The notes below the pieces were generated by a model, which was not told the DNA's origin, did no database searches, and saw only the letters and a list, made by a program, of their open reading frames with translations. A DNA stretch of 64,000 nt, from contig NZ_CP159837.1 of NCBI RefSeq assembly GCF_040564635.1, positions 3,955,001 through 4,019,000 of the forward strand, given 5' to 3'. The position numbers and the translations under genes are program-made. The first letter of the stretch is position 1. Every line of letters begins with the position of its first letter. This document shows, piece after piece, positions 55,543-63,363 of the stretch. This DNA is from Planktothricoides raciborskii GIHE-MW2. Its GTDB lineage: Bacteria; Cyanobacteriota; Cyanobacteriia; Cyanobacteriales; Laspinemataceae.

Positions 55543-56364
55543 CTAGGAATTAGATTCGTTGGTTTGTCCGGCAATTTGGCGAACTGTTTCTATGGGTAAA
55601 TCTAAAATATGGGCGATCGACTCTACGCTAATTCCTGCCGAAATCATATTGGGAACCGCTTCGAGTTTGCCTTCGAGTTTGCCTTCGAGTTTGCCTTCGA
55701 TTTTACCTTCGCTAAAGACCTCTTGATAGAATCTGGTTTGTTTTAAGTCACTTAATCCAAGCATGGCTGCAATTTCCTCCCGACTTTTTTGCGGTAACTT
55801 GTACACAATAATTGTCTCGATTAAATTGATGAAGTCTCGGCGCATATCTGCCGATGTGATTTGAGATTGGCTGCCAGATATTAACTGTTTGGCGCGATTG
55901 GCGGCTTTATTTTCTGTCGGTTCGATGACCAGTTTCAAGATTTGAATTCCCAAGGATTCGTCTGAGTCATCTAACTCATCGAGATAAATCCGCGAAACCC
56001 GACTTAATTCTAGCATTTCCGCAAACTGAAAGTCTTGTTCGCGTTCGATTCGGCGGTTGGGATGAATCACCACCACTCGCCAAGGATAGGGAGGTTGATT
56101 CTGTCTTAAATATAGAAACAGTTCTCCAAAAACGCGATAATATAAACTATCATCCGGTTGAAATTGAACTTCTACTAGGTAAAAAGGTTGGTTGGACTGT
56201 TCCTGTTTGGGCAGAAAAACCCCATCAATCCGAAAAGCCAGTTGTTTGAGTTCGACGGAAGTAAATTGATAAGCCGTTGCTTCACTAGCAGGGCGGTTGA
56301 TCAGTTCAAAGAAACTGGCGGGGAACTGTTGAAATATTTGGTAAAAGATGCTGTCGGTTTTCAT
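55543..56364 (-). CDS. DUF2887/Rpn-like protein
   Basis: This 273-residue paralogue of the downstream gene begins MKTDSIFYQIFQQFP and has the same core (FRIDGVFLPKQEQ, FYLVEVQFQPDDSLYYRV). It carries GKLE repeats near residue 232, in the same position as the GRQE repeats of its neighbour, but ends with a short helical tail (SVESIAHILDLPIETV) instead of DUF4351. The tail resembles the helix-turn-helix-like end seen in other members. About 210 bases separate the two genes. Confidence 0.85.
   Translation of the reverse strand: MKTDSIFYQIFQQFPASFFELINRPASEATAYQFTSVELKQLAFRIDGVFLPKQEQSNQPFYLVEVQFQPDDSLYYRVFGELFLYLRQNQPPYPWRVVVIHPNRRIEREQDFQFAEMLELSRVSRIYLDELDDSDESLGIQILKLVIEPTENKAANRAKQLISGSQSQITSADMRRDFINLIETIIVYKLPQKSREEIAAMLGLSDLKQTRFYQEVFSEGKIEGKLEGKLEGKLEAVPNMISAGISVESIAHILDLPIETVRQIAGQTNESNS
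55659..55706 (-). repeat. 12-bp coding repeats (GKLE) in DUF2887 gene 2
   Basis: Three perfect units of CTTCGAGTTTGC and one diverged (CTTCGATTTTAC) on the plus strand encode GKLE/GKIE on the minus strand. Confidence 0.92.
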
Positions 56365-56669
56365 CGGTTTGTCGGCGGTGCAGTTGGGGTTTTGGCTGGG
56401 AAACTTTCCTGAATGACAGTGCCTCTATTTTACTAAAAGTCTTCCTGAGATATCTTTGTTCGGTTTTACCGAGGTGCAGATTTTCCGTCCATACCTGTAA
56501 TTTTTCTTTGGTACTGTTTGGCAACCTGTTTAGGAAAATCTATATATAGTGTTTATTTTTTTGTGACACTATATATAAAGTATTTTCTCAGTAAAAGCCT
56601 TATTTTGTTCTCTATTGAGAATATTTTTTGCCCTCGTTAGGGTCGGATGAGGAAATTTTGCGATCGCAC
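56365..56669. other. Divergent intergenic region with an AT-rich hairpin
   Basis: A perfect 12-bp inverted repeat, TATATATAGTGT (56541-56552) with ACACTATATATA (56566-56577), has a T-rich 13-base loop. A GCGATCGC octamer at 56660-56667 touches the -35 box of the downstream promoter. A frame at 56306-56524 is a shadow. Confidence 0.7.
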
Positions 56670-56698
56670 TTGACAAACCCTGAAAAGTGTGCTATAGT
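56670..56698 (+). promoter_or_regulatory. Near-consensus promoter of the rod RNA
   Basis: TTGACA (56670-56675) and TATAGT (56693-56698) are separated by 17 bases, with a TGTGC extension before the -10. Transcription would start near 56705, which coincides with the first base pairs of the rod structure. Confidence 0.85.
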
Positions 56699-56703
56699 AA
56701 TTA

Positions 56704-57067
56704 AGGCAACTCAATAGAGAAACGCAAGCACTAAGCTTGGGTTCTCGTCTCATGAGCAGCACCCTTGAACCTTGAATCATTAATAAAGTTCTTGGCCTGG
56801 TCTAGCATCAATTTCAGCCAGACCTTCAGATAAGAGGTATGAAAATTTGTTGCGGTGAATGGTTTTATTCCAGTCATTCATTTCAACTGCTTTTCATGTC
56901 TCTTATCTGAGAGTCTGTCTGAAGTTGATACTAGATCCCGTTAAGAACTCTATGATGATTCAGGGAACGAGGGTCCTGCAAGGTTTGAGACGGCAACCGA
57001 TTCAACAGTTCCAGAATGGATCTGGATTTTTGCTGTTTGCATATAAAGCTATCTTTTGAGACTGCCT
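56704..57067 (+). ncRNA. Candidate long rod-forming structured RNA (~365 nt), unrecognised
   Basis: Helices traced by eye, outside to inside: AGGCA/TGCCT and CTCAA/TTGAG (56704-56714 with 57056-57067); GCAAGCA with TGTTTGC (56724-56730, 57034-57040); GGTT/AACC; CGTCTCA/TGAGACG (56746-56752, 56986-56992); GCAG/CTGC; ACCCT/AGGGT; 11 bp with one GU (56770-56780, 56955-56965); AGTTCTT/AAGAACT; TCTAG, ATCAA, TTCAG each paired (56801-56817, 56919-56935); CAGAC/GTCTG; 11 bp (56826-56836, 56900-56910); ATGAAAA/TTTTCAT; a 6-bp tip. A side hairpin (57010-57026) sits on the 3' arm. It is not 6S, tmRNA, RNase P or SRP RNA by the features I know. It could be an independent RNA or the leader of the NYN gene, which starts 27 bases on. 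Confidence 0.7.
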
Positions 57068-57093
57068 CAATTTATTACTTATTGAAATAACAA

Positions 57094-57642
57094 ATGTTAA
57101 ATCATGTAGCTATCTACTGGGATTTGCAGAATGTCCGCCTTAAATCCCAAGGTAAATCCAGAGATCAAGTAGCTATCTACTGGGATTGGCAGAATGTTCA
57201 CTTTAAATCCCAAGGTAAATTCAGAGATAAAGTTATAGCTTTAGTGGAATTTGCTAAAAAACTTGGGTCAGTGAAGGTTATGAATGTCTACGCACATTGG
57301 CGTAAAGAAACTCCTCTAGTCGAGGACACTTTCGACGATTTGGATTTTAAATGTCGTAACGTTCCTGCTAGTAAAGCTAAAAAAAATAATGCTGACAAAA
57401 AATTAATAAAGGATTGCCAGGAAGATATTAGCAGTAATCCACACATATCAACGGTTATTTTGCTTTCAAAAGATGGTGATTTCGTTCCATTAGTGCGGGA
57501 GCTAAAAGCGGCTGGTAAAAAAGTAATTCTGATATCTGATTCAGACAAAACTACAAACCAAAAGCTCAAAAACATGGTCGATGAATTTTACACTTTAAGT
57601 AAAAGTGAAGCCGGGTTTAGCCCTTTAAACGTGGCAGCCTAA
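57094..57642 (+). CDS. NYN-domain (PIN-like) nuclease with duplicated first motif
   Basis: This 182-residue protein has a NYN domain of the DUF88/LabA type: a metal-binding Asp in VAIYWDWQNV, SVKVMNVYAHW, NADKKLIKDCQEDI and the acidic LLSKDGDFVPLV, with a closing VILISDSD. NYN proteins are predicted metal-dependent RNases of the PIN fold. The first 21 residues of the domain occur twice in tandem (57106-57231), so two copies of the YWD-QN motif are present. It lies just after the rod RNA and upstream of rnc on the same strand. Confidence 0.88.
   Translation: MLNHVAIYWDLQNVRLKSQGKSRDQVAIYWDWQNVHFKSQGKFRDKVIALVEFAKKLGSVKVMNVYAHWRKETPLVEDTFDDLDFKCRNVPASKAKKNNADKKLIKDCQEDISSNPHISTVILLSKDGDFVPLVRELKAAGKKVILISDSDKTTNQKLKNMVDEFYTLSKSEAGFSPLNVAA
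57106..57231 (+). repeat. 63-bp in-frame tandem duplication in the NYN gene
   Basis: Units 57106-57168 and 57169-57231 differ at six of 63 positions, five of them changing the amino acid. Each begins GTAGCTATCTACTGGGATT. Confidence 0.95.
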
Positions 57643-58007
57643 AGTATGCCATGAGCAAAAACGTAGTAGTTTTCCAGCACTTTTCTATTGCCTGAATCAC
57701 AAATACTGGGTTAGGGCGAAGCATGACCGGATTAAATTTATGGTTTTCAGAAACCGGGTTTATTGTAGGGGCGATTCGCGAAATTGTAGGGGCGATTCGC
57801 GAATCGCCCCTACTCGGTATGAAGCATAGATTGTTGCAGAAACCCGGTTTCTCCTGCGGTCATGCTTCGCCCCTACAGATTTGTTTTTTTCTGTAAAAAA
57901 CGCTGTAACATTGAGCGATTATGGGCGATGTTACAGCGGTTATTTGTGGTAAAATACCTAATAAATGATATAATTTACATGGGAAACAAGTCAGGAGAAC
58001 TATTCAA
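57643..58007. repeat. Palindromes and a hairpin between the NYN and rnc genes
   Basis: Two dispersed palindrome copies (near 57750 and 57838) flank a perfect 28-bp palindrome (57786-57813, half GTAGGGGCGATTCG), which is preceded by a direct copy of its half. At 57901-57938 an 11-bp stem CGCTGTAACAT/ATGTTACAGCG with a 16-base loop precedes the rnc start by about 70 bases. A run AATGATATAATTTACATGGG near 57963 holds a possible -10 for rnc. Confidence 0.75.
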
Positions 58008-58688
58008 ATGCATGAATTGTTAAATTTTAAAGATGAAAAGCTCTTGCGACAGGCTTTGACTCATCGTTCTTATACTAATGAAAGTTTTGGGGAACTACAT
58101 AATGAACGCCTAGAGTTTTTAGGGGATGCTCTATTAACCTTTATTAGTGGCGAGTATCTCTACTGTCGTTATCCGGAAATGGCAGAAGATGAAATGACTC
58201 GACGGCGATCGGCATTAGTTGATGAAAAACAACTCGCTAAGTTTGCGATGGAAGTAGGGTTAGACTTTAGAATGCGTCTCGGAAGAGGCATGATTCAAAA
58301 TGGGGGATTTCAAAGTCCTAATTTATTGAGTAGCACTTTTGAGGCAGTGGTTGGAGCCTATTATTTAGATCACGATCGCAAGATGGAGGTACTTCGTCCA
58401 ATTATCGAAGAGTTATTTGATTCTGTACCTGCCACCACTGTTGAAATCCGTTCTAACATCGATTCCAAAAATAGATTTCAAGAGTGGGTACAAACAACCT
58501 TTGGATCTGTACTGCCCAAATATGTCACCGAACGAATTGGCGGACCCGATCATGCCCCCGAATACCTGTCTACAGTTTTTGTCAATGATAAATCCTATGG
58601 AAAAGGCAAAGCTTGTGGCAAGAAAGAAGCGGAAAAAAAAGCCGCTGAAAATGCTCTATCTGAGCTTAAAAAACAAGGGTTGATTTAA
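58008..58688 (+). CDS. rnc: Ribonuclease III
   Basis: The 226-residue enzyme cleaves double-stranded RNA in rRNA processing and mRNA decay. The catalytic domain has the signature NERLEFLGDALL near residue 32 and the second acidic cluster TFEAVVGAYYLD near 112. A complete double-stranded RNA-binding domain fills residues about 152-224 (NRFQEWVQ, AKNKK replaced here by GKGKACGKKEAEKKAAENAL). Cyanobacteria often carry more than one RNase III. This copy follows the NYN nuclease and its rod RNA, but a hairpin and palindromes lie between, so co-transcription is uncertain. AGGAG precedes the start. Confidence 0.96.
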   Translation: MHELLNFKDEKLLRQALTHRSYTNESFGELHNERLEFLGDALLTFISGEYLYCRYPEMAEDEMTRRRSALVDEKQLAKFAMEVGLDFRMRLGRGMIQNGGFQSPNLLSSTFEAVVGAYYLDHDRKMEVLRPIIEELFDSVPATTVEIRSNIDSKNRFQEWVQTTFGSVLPKYVTERIGGPDHAPEYLSTVFVNDKSYGKGKACGKKEAEKKAAENALSELKKQGLI

Positions 58689-58706
58689 TAGTCAACTTGA
58701 GGGTTT

Positions 58707-58870
58707 GAGAAACCGGGTTTCTTTCCTTAATTAATATCGGTATTGTTGTCTTGTCTCAGAAACCCGGTTTCTTGAATTTGGGGTAGGGGCGCGATCGCTG
58801 TTCATAAACCGGGTTTTTTTCCTTGATTAATATCAGTATTATTCCATTGTCTCAGAAACCCGGTTTATTG
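58707..58870. repeat. Two copies of a ~65-bp hairpin element
   Basis: Copy A (58707-58773) and copy B (58803-58870) each have arms AAACCGGGTTT and AGAAACCCGGTTT around a spacer with CCTT-ATTAATATC-GTATT. Copy B overlaps the stop codon of the minus-strand glycosyltransferase gene. Confidence 0.85.
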
Positions 58871-61453
58871 GCTCCGAGATAAAAATAATTTTGCTAACAA
58901 TTTCCCCATAGCTGCTGCATAAACCCGACTATCCAAAAATGGAGGTAATTGACAGAATTTATCCTGTAGATGCTGTTTTAAACCCTGTCGTTTTACCCGA
59001 TCTTTAGCCAATGCAATGGCTAACTGAATATAAGACGCTTCACTGTTAGTAATTAATTCAGGATGTCCCATTTCTTGTAATATTGCCGCCCCACGGCGCG
59101 ATCGCAAAATATCTCCTTCTCGCACCACCACCGGCAAACCCACTTGTAACGGTGCTAATAATGATAAAGCCCCGGTATAAGGATAGGCATCCAGATAAAT
59201 ATCTGCTAACTGCAAACAAGCATTAACATCCGCTTGACTGGGCAAATTGCCATACAAAAAAACTCGATCTGAATCAAGGCCATATTGCTCAAAAACCTGT
59301 GCCATTTGTTTAGCAAAAGAGCGCTTGGGATATGCTTTCGCCCAATTTGCCCCAAAAGGATATAAGACTAAAATAGAATTCGGTACTGCCTGGAGAATCT
59401 TTGCCCAAGTTTCTCTTAATTCGGGAATAATTTTATAAAAATTAGCGCCGGAAATAAAAACGACGCTTTCTGAATTTACTCCCCAGTCGCTACGCTGAAA
59501 TTTTAACTGTGGTTCCGGTAACGTTAAAGGATATTTAAAGCAGAAACCTGAACCGGGCAAATTGACTAATTTTTCGGTATAATATTGCTGGGATGCGGGC
59601 AATGGTGCGGTTAAGTTTCCGGCTATATAATAGTCTATATGCCGCATCCCCGTGGTAATTAAAGAAACGCTATTAATTACCTGGATTTTAGCCAGTCGAT
59701 GTATGGCTAAAAGTTCAATGCTTTTATTGCGTCCGGTGGCATTACTGCCAATCAATAAAATATCGAGGTGATCGCGCCGAATTGTGTTCACTGCTGCTGC
59801 CAAACCTTCCGGTAAATGCACCAATCGATTAACTGGACTAGCGCAATAACTTTCTATAGGGTCAACTGACTTTTCAACTGCATATAATATGACATCAAAT
59901 TCCTCCTGGTTCAGAAATTCAAAAATAGGCAAATTAGCCAAAGTTTCTGAGTTGTAACCAAAGTTGCTTTGCAGAATTCCTAAGCGAATTTTTCCAGAAT
60001 GGGGGGCATTGTCAAACCGATAATCAACTTGATGGCTGGTTGTAATCAGCGCAAATTCAATTATTTCAGTTTGTTTAATCACTAAATCACGAAAGTTCTT
60101 TTCGGCAAAAGATAAAGGTATTCGATAGGCAATATTCGACAGTTTAATTGCTATATCTTTCCATTGAATTTCACGATTTACTGAAAATGCGGTGAATATT
60201 TTATAATGAATCTGATTAATTAAGTCTTGAATATACTGGGAATATTTTTCAATATCGCCAATTTGGGTAAAATATCTGGGAGCAGCAAAGATAAATTCTA
60301 GGAAATACTCAAAAAACCAGTCAGGAATTTCCGCCCATTGTTCTATTTGAATTACCCAGGAAAATTGGTAACTCCGACGGTACAGCATTGCTGCTAGAAA
60401 ATACTGAAGATTAGAGGGATTTATTCCTGTGGCAAATTTGGGCGTAATTTGATCCAATATTTTTTGTTCTGTTGGACTTAAGGGTTCATCTTGGGTTGCC
60501 AGTTTGAGGACATTTTTATGGTCAGTTCCCACCCCTCCCAAGTAAGTCATTTTTATCTGGTCAATGGTGGTTAAACTCAGCCAGCGATCGCATATTTGTT
60601 GCCGAATTGTGTGCAAATCACCTGACTCAAAAGCGGCAACCTTGACATCCCGAAAAATTGGCTCACTATGCCACGGATCAAAGGTAATTAACTTTTGACT
60701 AGGTAAGTGGGGACGCACAAATAGTTTACTCCTTTGATTCAGCATACAAGCGGCAAAGGAAAAGGTACTATTAGAAATAGCCACGAGATCGCCTTGACTC
60801 AGAATATAAAAATCAACATAAAAATCGGCATTAAAATCAGCTTCGGGTAATTCTATAGGTAAATCTTTAGCCGTAACGGGATGATATGCCGAAAAATGAT
60901 GCAAAACCGTTTCCGGTTCATCGGTAGCAATATATAATATGGGATTTTCTAAACTTGGCCATAGCTCATTTAACCAGTCTACATACCATGCAAATGGCGG
61001 AATAAAAAAATAAGAGAATCCATAGTCTTTGAGGCGAATATGCAAGCATACAACAGTTTTTTGACTTAAACCTAATTTGTGCCAAGCTTGCTGGATTTTT
61101 TGCTCAATTTCGGCTCGCGGTTTAAATAAATCACAAAAATAATCTTTATATTGGGCATAATAACTGGTATGATATTGAAAGTATCCCCAAATATCGATAT
61201 TTTGTAAGGGCGGATTAGCTGTGATAATTTCACTTTCAGCAATTTCTTGGCTAGATTCCCGGATTTGCGGTAAAATTTGGCTAATTTCTGGATCCTGATG
61301 GCCAAAGAGATATTCTCCGATTGGCCATCGGGGAATTTGCACCTGTAAGTCATGTTCTTTGGCGTAAATTTTCAGAAAAGCATATTGGAAAATTTGATTG
61401 CCAAATCTGCCATTTGTGCCAAAGGTGGACATTGTAATTAGATGTTTTGTCAT
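58865..61453 (-). CDS. GT11 fucosyltransferase-like domain fused to SPINDLY/OGT-type GT41
   Basis: Residues about 8-280 resemble GT11 alpha-1,2-fucosyltransferases: GRFGNQIFQYAFLKIYAK, VCLHIRLKDY and AISNSTFSFAA. A helical middle of about 170 residues follows. Residues about 490-855 match the catalytic part of SPINDLY/O-GlcNAc transferases: IRLGILQSNFGYNSET, GSNATGRNKS, YFTEKL-type EKLVNLPGSGFC, LYGNLPSQADVNACLQLADIYLDAYPYTG. No TPR repeats are seen. The protein could build a glycan or modify proteins. The stop codon falls inside a dispersed repeat, so the C-terminus may be altered. ATG at 61432 is an alternative start. Confidence 0.82.
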   Translation of the reverse strand: MTKHLITMSTFGTNGRFGNQIFQYAFLKIYAKEHDLQVQIPRWPIGEYLFGHQDPEISQILPQIRESSQEIAESEIITANPPLQNIDIWGYFQYHTSYYAQYKDYFCDLFKPRAEIEQKIQQAWHKLGLSQKTVVCLHIRLKDYGFSYFFIPPFAWYVDWLNELWPSLENPILYIATDEPETVLHHFSAYHPVTAKDLPIELPEADFNADFYVDFYILSQGDLVAISNSTFSFAACMLNQRSKLFVRPHLPSQKLITFDPWHSEPIFRDVKVAAFESGDLHTIRQQICDRWLSLTTIDQIKMTYLGGVGTDHKNVLKLATQDEPLSPTEQKILDQITPKFATGINPSNLQYFLAAMLYRRSYQFSWVIQIEQWAEIPDWFFEYFLEFIFAAPRYFTQIGDIEKYSQYIQDLINQIHYKIFTAFSVNREIQWKDIAIKLSNIAYRIPLSFAEKNFRDLVIKQTEIIEFALITTSHQVDYRFDNAPHSGKIRLGILQSNFGYNSETLANLPIFEFLNQEEFDVILYAVEKSVDPIESYCASPVNRLVHLPEGLAAAVNTIRRDHLDILLIGSNATGRNKSIELLAIHRLAKIQVINSVSLITTGMRHIDYYIAGNLTAPLPASQQYYTEKLVNLPGSGFCFKYPLTLPEPQLKFQRSDWGVNSESVVFISGANFYKIIPELRETWAKILQAVPNSILVLYPFGANWAKAYPKRSFAKQMAQVFEQYGLDSDRVFLYGNLPSQADVNACLQLADIYLDAYPYTGALSLLAPLQVGLPVVVREGDILRSRRGAAILQEMGHPELITNSEASYIQLAIALAKDRVKRQGLKQHLQDKFCQLPPFLDSRVYAAAMGKLLAKLFLSRSQ

Positions 61454-61535
61454 GTTTTTTTAAATTAACAAAAATTACTGCACAATATATATATATAATA
61501 CTTGAAAATATAAAATTTAAATCAACAATTTTTCC

Positions 61536-61640
61536 TCTTTCCTCTTTCCTCTTTCCTCTTTCCTCTTTCCTATGCATCCTCTTTCCTCTTTCCTCTTTCC
61601 TATGCATCCTCTTTCCTCTTTCCTCTCTCCTCTCTTCCTA
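61536..61640. repeat. TTTCCTC repeats with TATGCATCC blocks
   Basis: Runs of the heptamer TTTCCTC are broken twice by TATGCATCC (near 61570 and 61599) in the gap between divergent glycosyltransferase genes. The GATGCAT core recalls the array at 10945-10989. Confidence 0.85.
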
Positions 61641-61660
61641 ATTAGCAATGACAAATAGTT

Positions 61661-62527
61661 ATGAAAATTATCGTTGCGATCGCCCATTTTTTTAATCCTC
61701 AAGGTCAAGGAGATTATGGCTGCCTAAAAGCCGGGGCAGAATCTCGGATTTCCGCATTAAGGGAACAAATCACCTCTTTTCATCAATTATTTGGTAAATT
61801 TCAGGAGTCTACCGACTATGGGGAACAACGAATTTTACCGGCAAATCGATGTGAAACTCGTGAAGTCACGATGGTGATTTGCACCACCCAAGATTACCAT
61901 GTTTTACCTCAATTGTCTCTGGGGGCAAAACTTTGGCATCATTATGGGACAAATGTTCAACCGATGCTGTTGGGTTTTGAATGTCAAAGGATTCTCAGAG
62001 AAAGTTTAGGGGCTTATGATTATTATTGTTTTATGGAGGATGATTTAATCTTACATGACCCGGATTTTTTTACAAAACTGAAATGGTTTAATCAACAAGT
62101 CGGCGATCGCCATCTTCTGCAACCCAACCGCTATGAAATTTCTGTCAACGACTACATTAAAAAAACCTACATCGATCCCGAATTAGCGGAAAAGCTGACC
62201 GCCCGGTTCCAGAATATTCGCGAACAACCCCAATTAACGGGTACAGTGATGGGCAACCCCGTTACTTTTCGCAGAACGGGCAACCCTCATGCCGGTTGCT
62301 ATTTTTTGAATGCTCAACAAATGGCTTATTGGGCGCAACAACCCTATTTTGCCGATCGCGATACCAGCTTTATTGGCCCGTTGGAAAGTGCCGCCACTTT
62401 AGGAATTATGCGAACCTTTAAAATTTACAAGCCTGCTCCCCAAAATGCTAATTTCCTAGAAATTCAACATTTTGGCAACCTCTGGAGTCAAAAAATTCTC
62501 AATTTAATCCCTAGAACAAATTCTTGA
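61661..62527 (+). CDS. Glycosyltransferase-like protein (GT-A), family uncertain
   Basis: The 288-residue protein contains YCFMEDDLILHDPDFF near residue 127, a DxD-type metal and nucleotide-sugar site, and CTTQDYHVL earlier. Toward the end HAGCYFLNAQQMAYW and DRDTSFIGPLESAATLGIM resemble the acceptor part of GT-A enzymes. I do not recognise the family. It is divergent from the GT11-SPINDLY gene and may serve the same glycan. Confidence 0.7.
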   Translation: MKIIVAIAHFFNPQGQGDYGCLKAGAESRISALREQITSFHQLFGKFQESTDYGEQRILPANRCETREVTMVICTTQDYHVLPQLSLGAKLWHHYGTNVQPMLLGFECQRILRESLGAYDYYCFMEDDLILHDPDFFTKLKWFNQQVGDRHLLQPNRYEISVNDYIKKTYIDPELAEKLTARFQNIREQPQLTGTVMGNPVTFRRTGNPHAGCYFLNAQQMAYWAQQPYFADRDTSFIGPLESAATLGIMRTFKIYKPAPQNANFLEIQHFGNLWSQKILNLIPRTNS

Positions 62528-62614
62528 TATAGCAATCCTAAAGTGATAGGAAAAGCCCCTACAAAAATATTATACCAATTTCAAAAATTATTGCTACGAT
62601 TTTAAAGTTAATTT

Positions 62615-62680
62615 GGGCGCAAGCATTGCGCCCCTACAGATAAATCACCAGAAGCTTGTAGGGGCGCAATGCTTGCGCCC
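62615..62680. repeat. 24-bp perfect inverted repeat of the GGCGCAAGC family
   Basis: 62615-62638 and 62657-62680 are exact complements around an 18-base loop. Each arm is itself nearly palindromic (GGGCGCAAGCATTGCGCCC), so cruciform or alternative pairings are possible. Related copies lie at 15236-15308. Confidence 0.95.
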
Positions 62681-62793
62681 CAAATGATTGCATATTTAAT
62701 TAGAAATGGTCTTACGATGGGAAAAGGTAATACATTCGTTGGCGCGATCGCGAAGCGGCGCGGTTTACTATCGCCCAAAAAAAGGTTTCTGCT

Positions 62794-63363
62794 ATGGATT
62801 TTAAATCTCTCGATCAACTATTAAAGAATGTGGCGGGTCTACCGATCGCCCAAAAAATCAAAGAACATCAACAATTACTTCAAGCTTGGGAGCAAGCGGT
62901 TGGCCCGGCGATCGCCAAAGTCACTCGTCCGATCGCCATTGACCGAGACATTTTATCTATTGCCACCGCTTCTGCCGTCTTAGCCCAAGACCTCACCTTT
63001 AAACGGCGACAAATTTTAGTCAAATTAAATCCCCACCTTCCCACTCCGGTTCGGGATATTCGCTTTTCGGCCCAAAAGTGGACTGAAACACAAACCAGTA
63101 ATGGGCGATCGCCTCTCACTGAACCGCAAACTTTATTACAGCAACATCCCAGTCGGATCCATCCCCCCACGGAGCAAATCATCTCCGCTCAAAATACCCC
63201 AACTGCAACCCCCCAGCAAGCCTTTCAAGCCTGGGCAAATCGGATCCAGAACCAATCAAAAAATTGGCCCCTTTGTCCCCAATGCCAATGTCCCACCCCA
63301 CCGGGAGAAATCGAACATTGGACAGTCTGTGGCATTTGTGCGGTCAAACAAATGAAGCCATAA
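62794..63363 (+). CDS. DciA-family (DUF721) protein with C-terminal zinc ribbon
   Basis: Residues about 1-100 match DciA/DUF721 (LDQLLKNVAGLPIAQ, WEQAVGPAIAKVTRP, LTFKRRQILVKLN), the family that helps load the replicative helicase DnaB in most bacteria lacking DnaC. A Pro/Gln-rich linker follows, then two CxxC pairs (LCPQCQCPTPPGE, VCGIC), probably a zinc ribbon. The ribbon is a cyanobacterial-style addition. It stands alone, with repeats on both sides. Confidence 0.82.
   Translation: MDFKSLDQLLKNVAGLPIAQKIKEHQQLLQAWEQAVGPAIAKVTRPIAIDRDILSIATASAVLAQDLTFKRRQILVKLNPHLPTPVRDIRFSAQKWTETQTSNGRSPLTEPQTLLQQHPSRIHPPTEQIISAQNTPTATPQQAFQAWANRIQNQSKNWPLCPQCQCPTPPGEIEHWTVCGICAVKQMKP

Noticed and set aside
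56859-57059. A 66-codon frame on the plus strand inside the rod RNA
   Set aside because: No ribosome-binding site, low-complexity for a protein, and the bases are explained by pairing with the 5' arm.
56704-57067. Rod RNA as 6S RNA, tmRNA, RNase P RNA or SRP RNA
   Set aside because: About 365 nt is twice the size of 6S RNA and lacks an open central bubble; no tRNA-like ends or tag frame for tmRNA; no RNase P conserved core; far longer than cyanobacterial SRP RNA.
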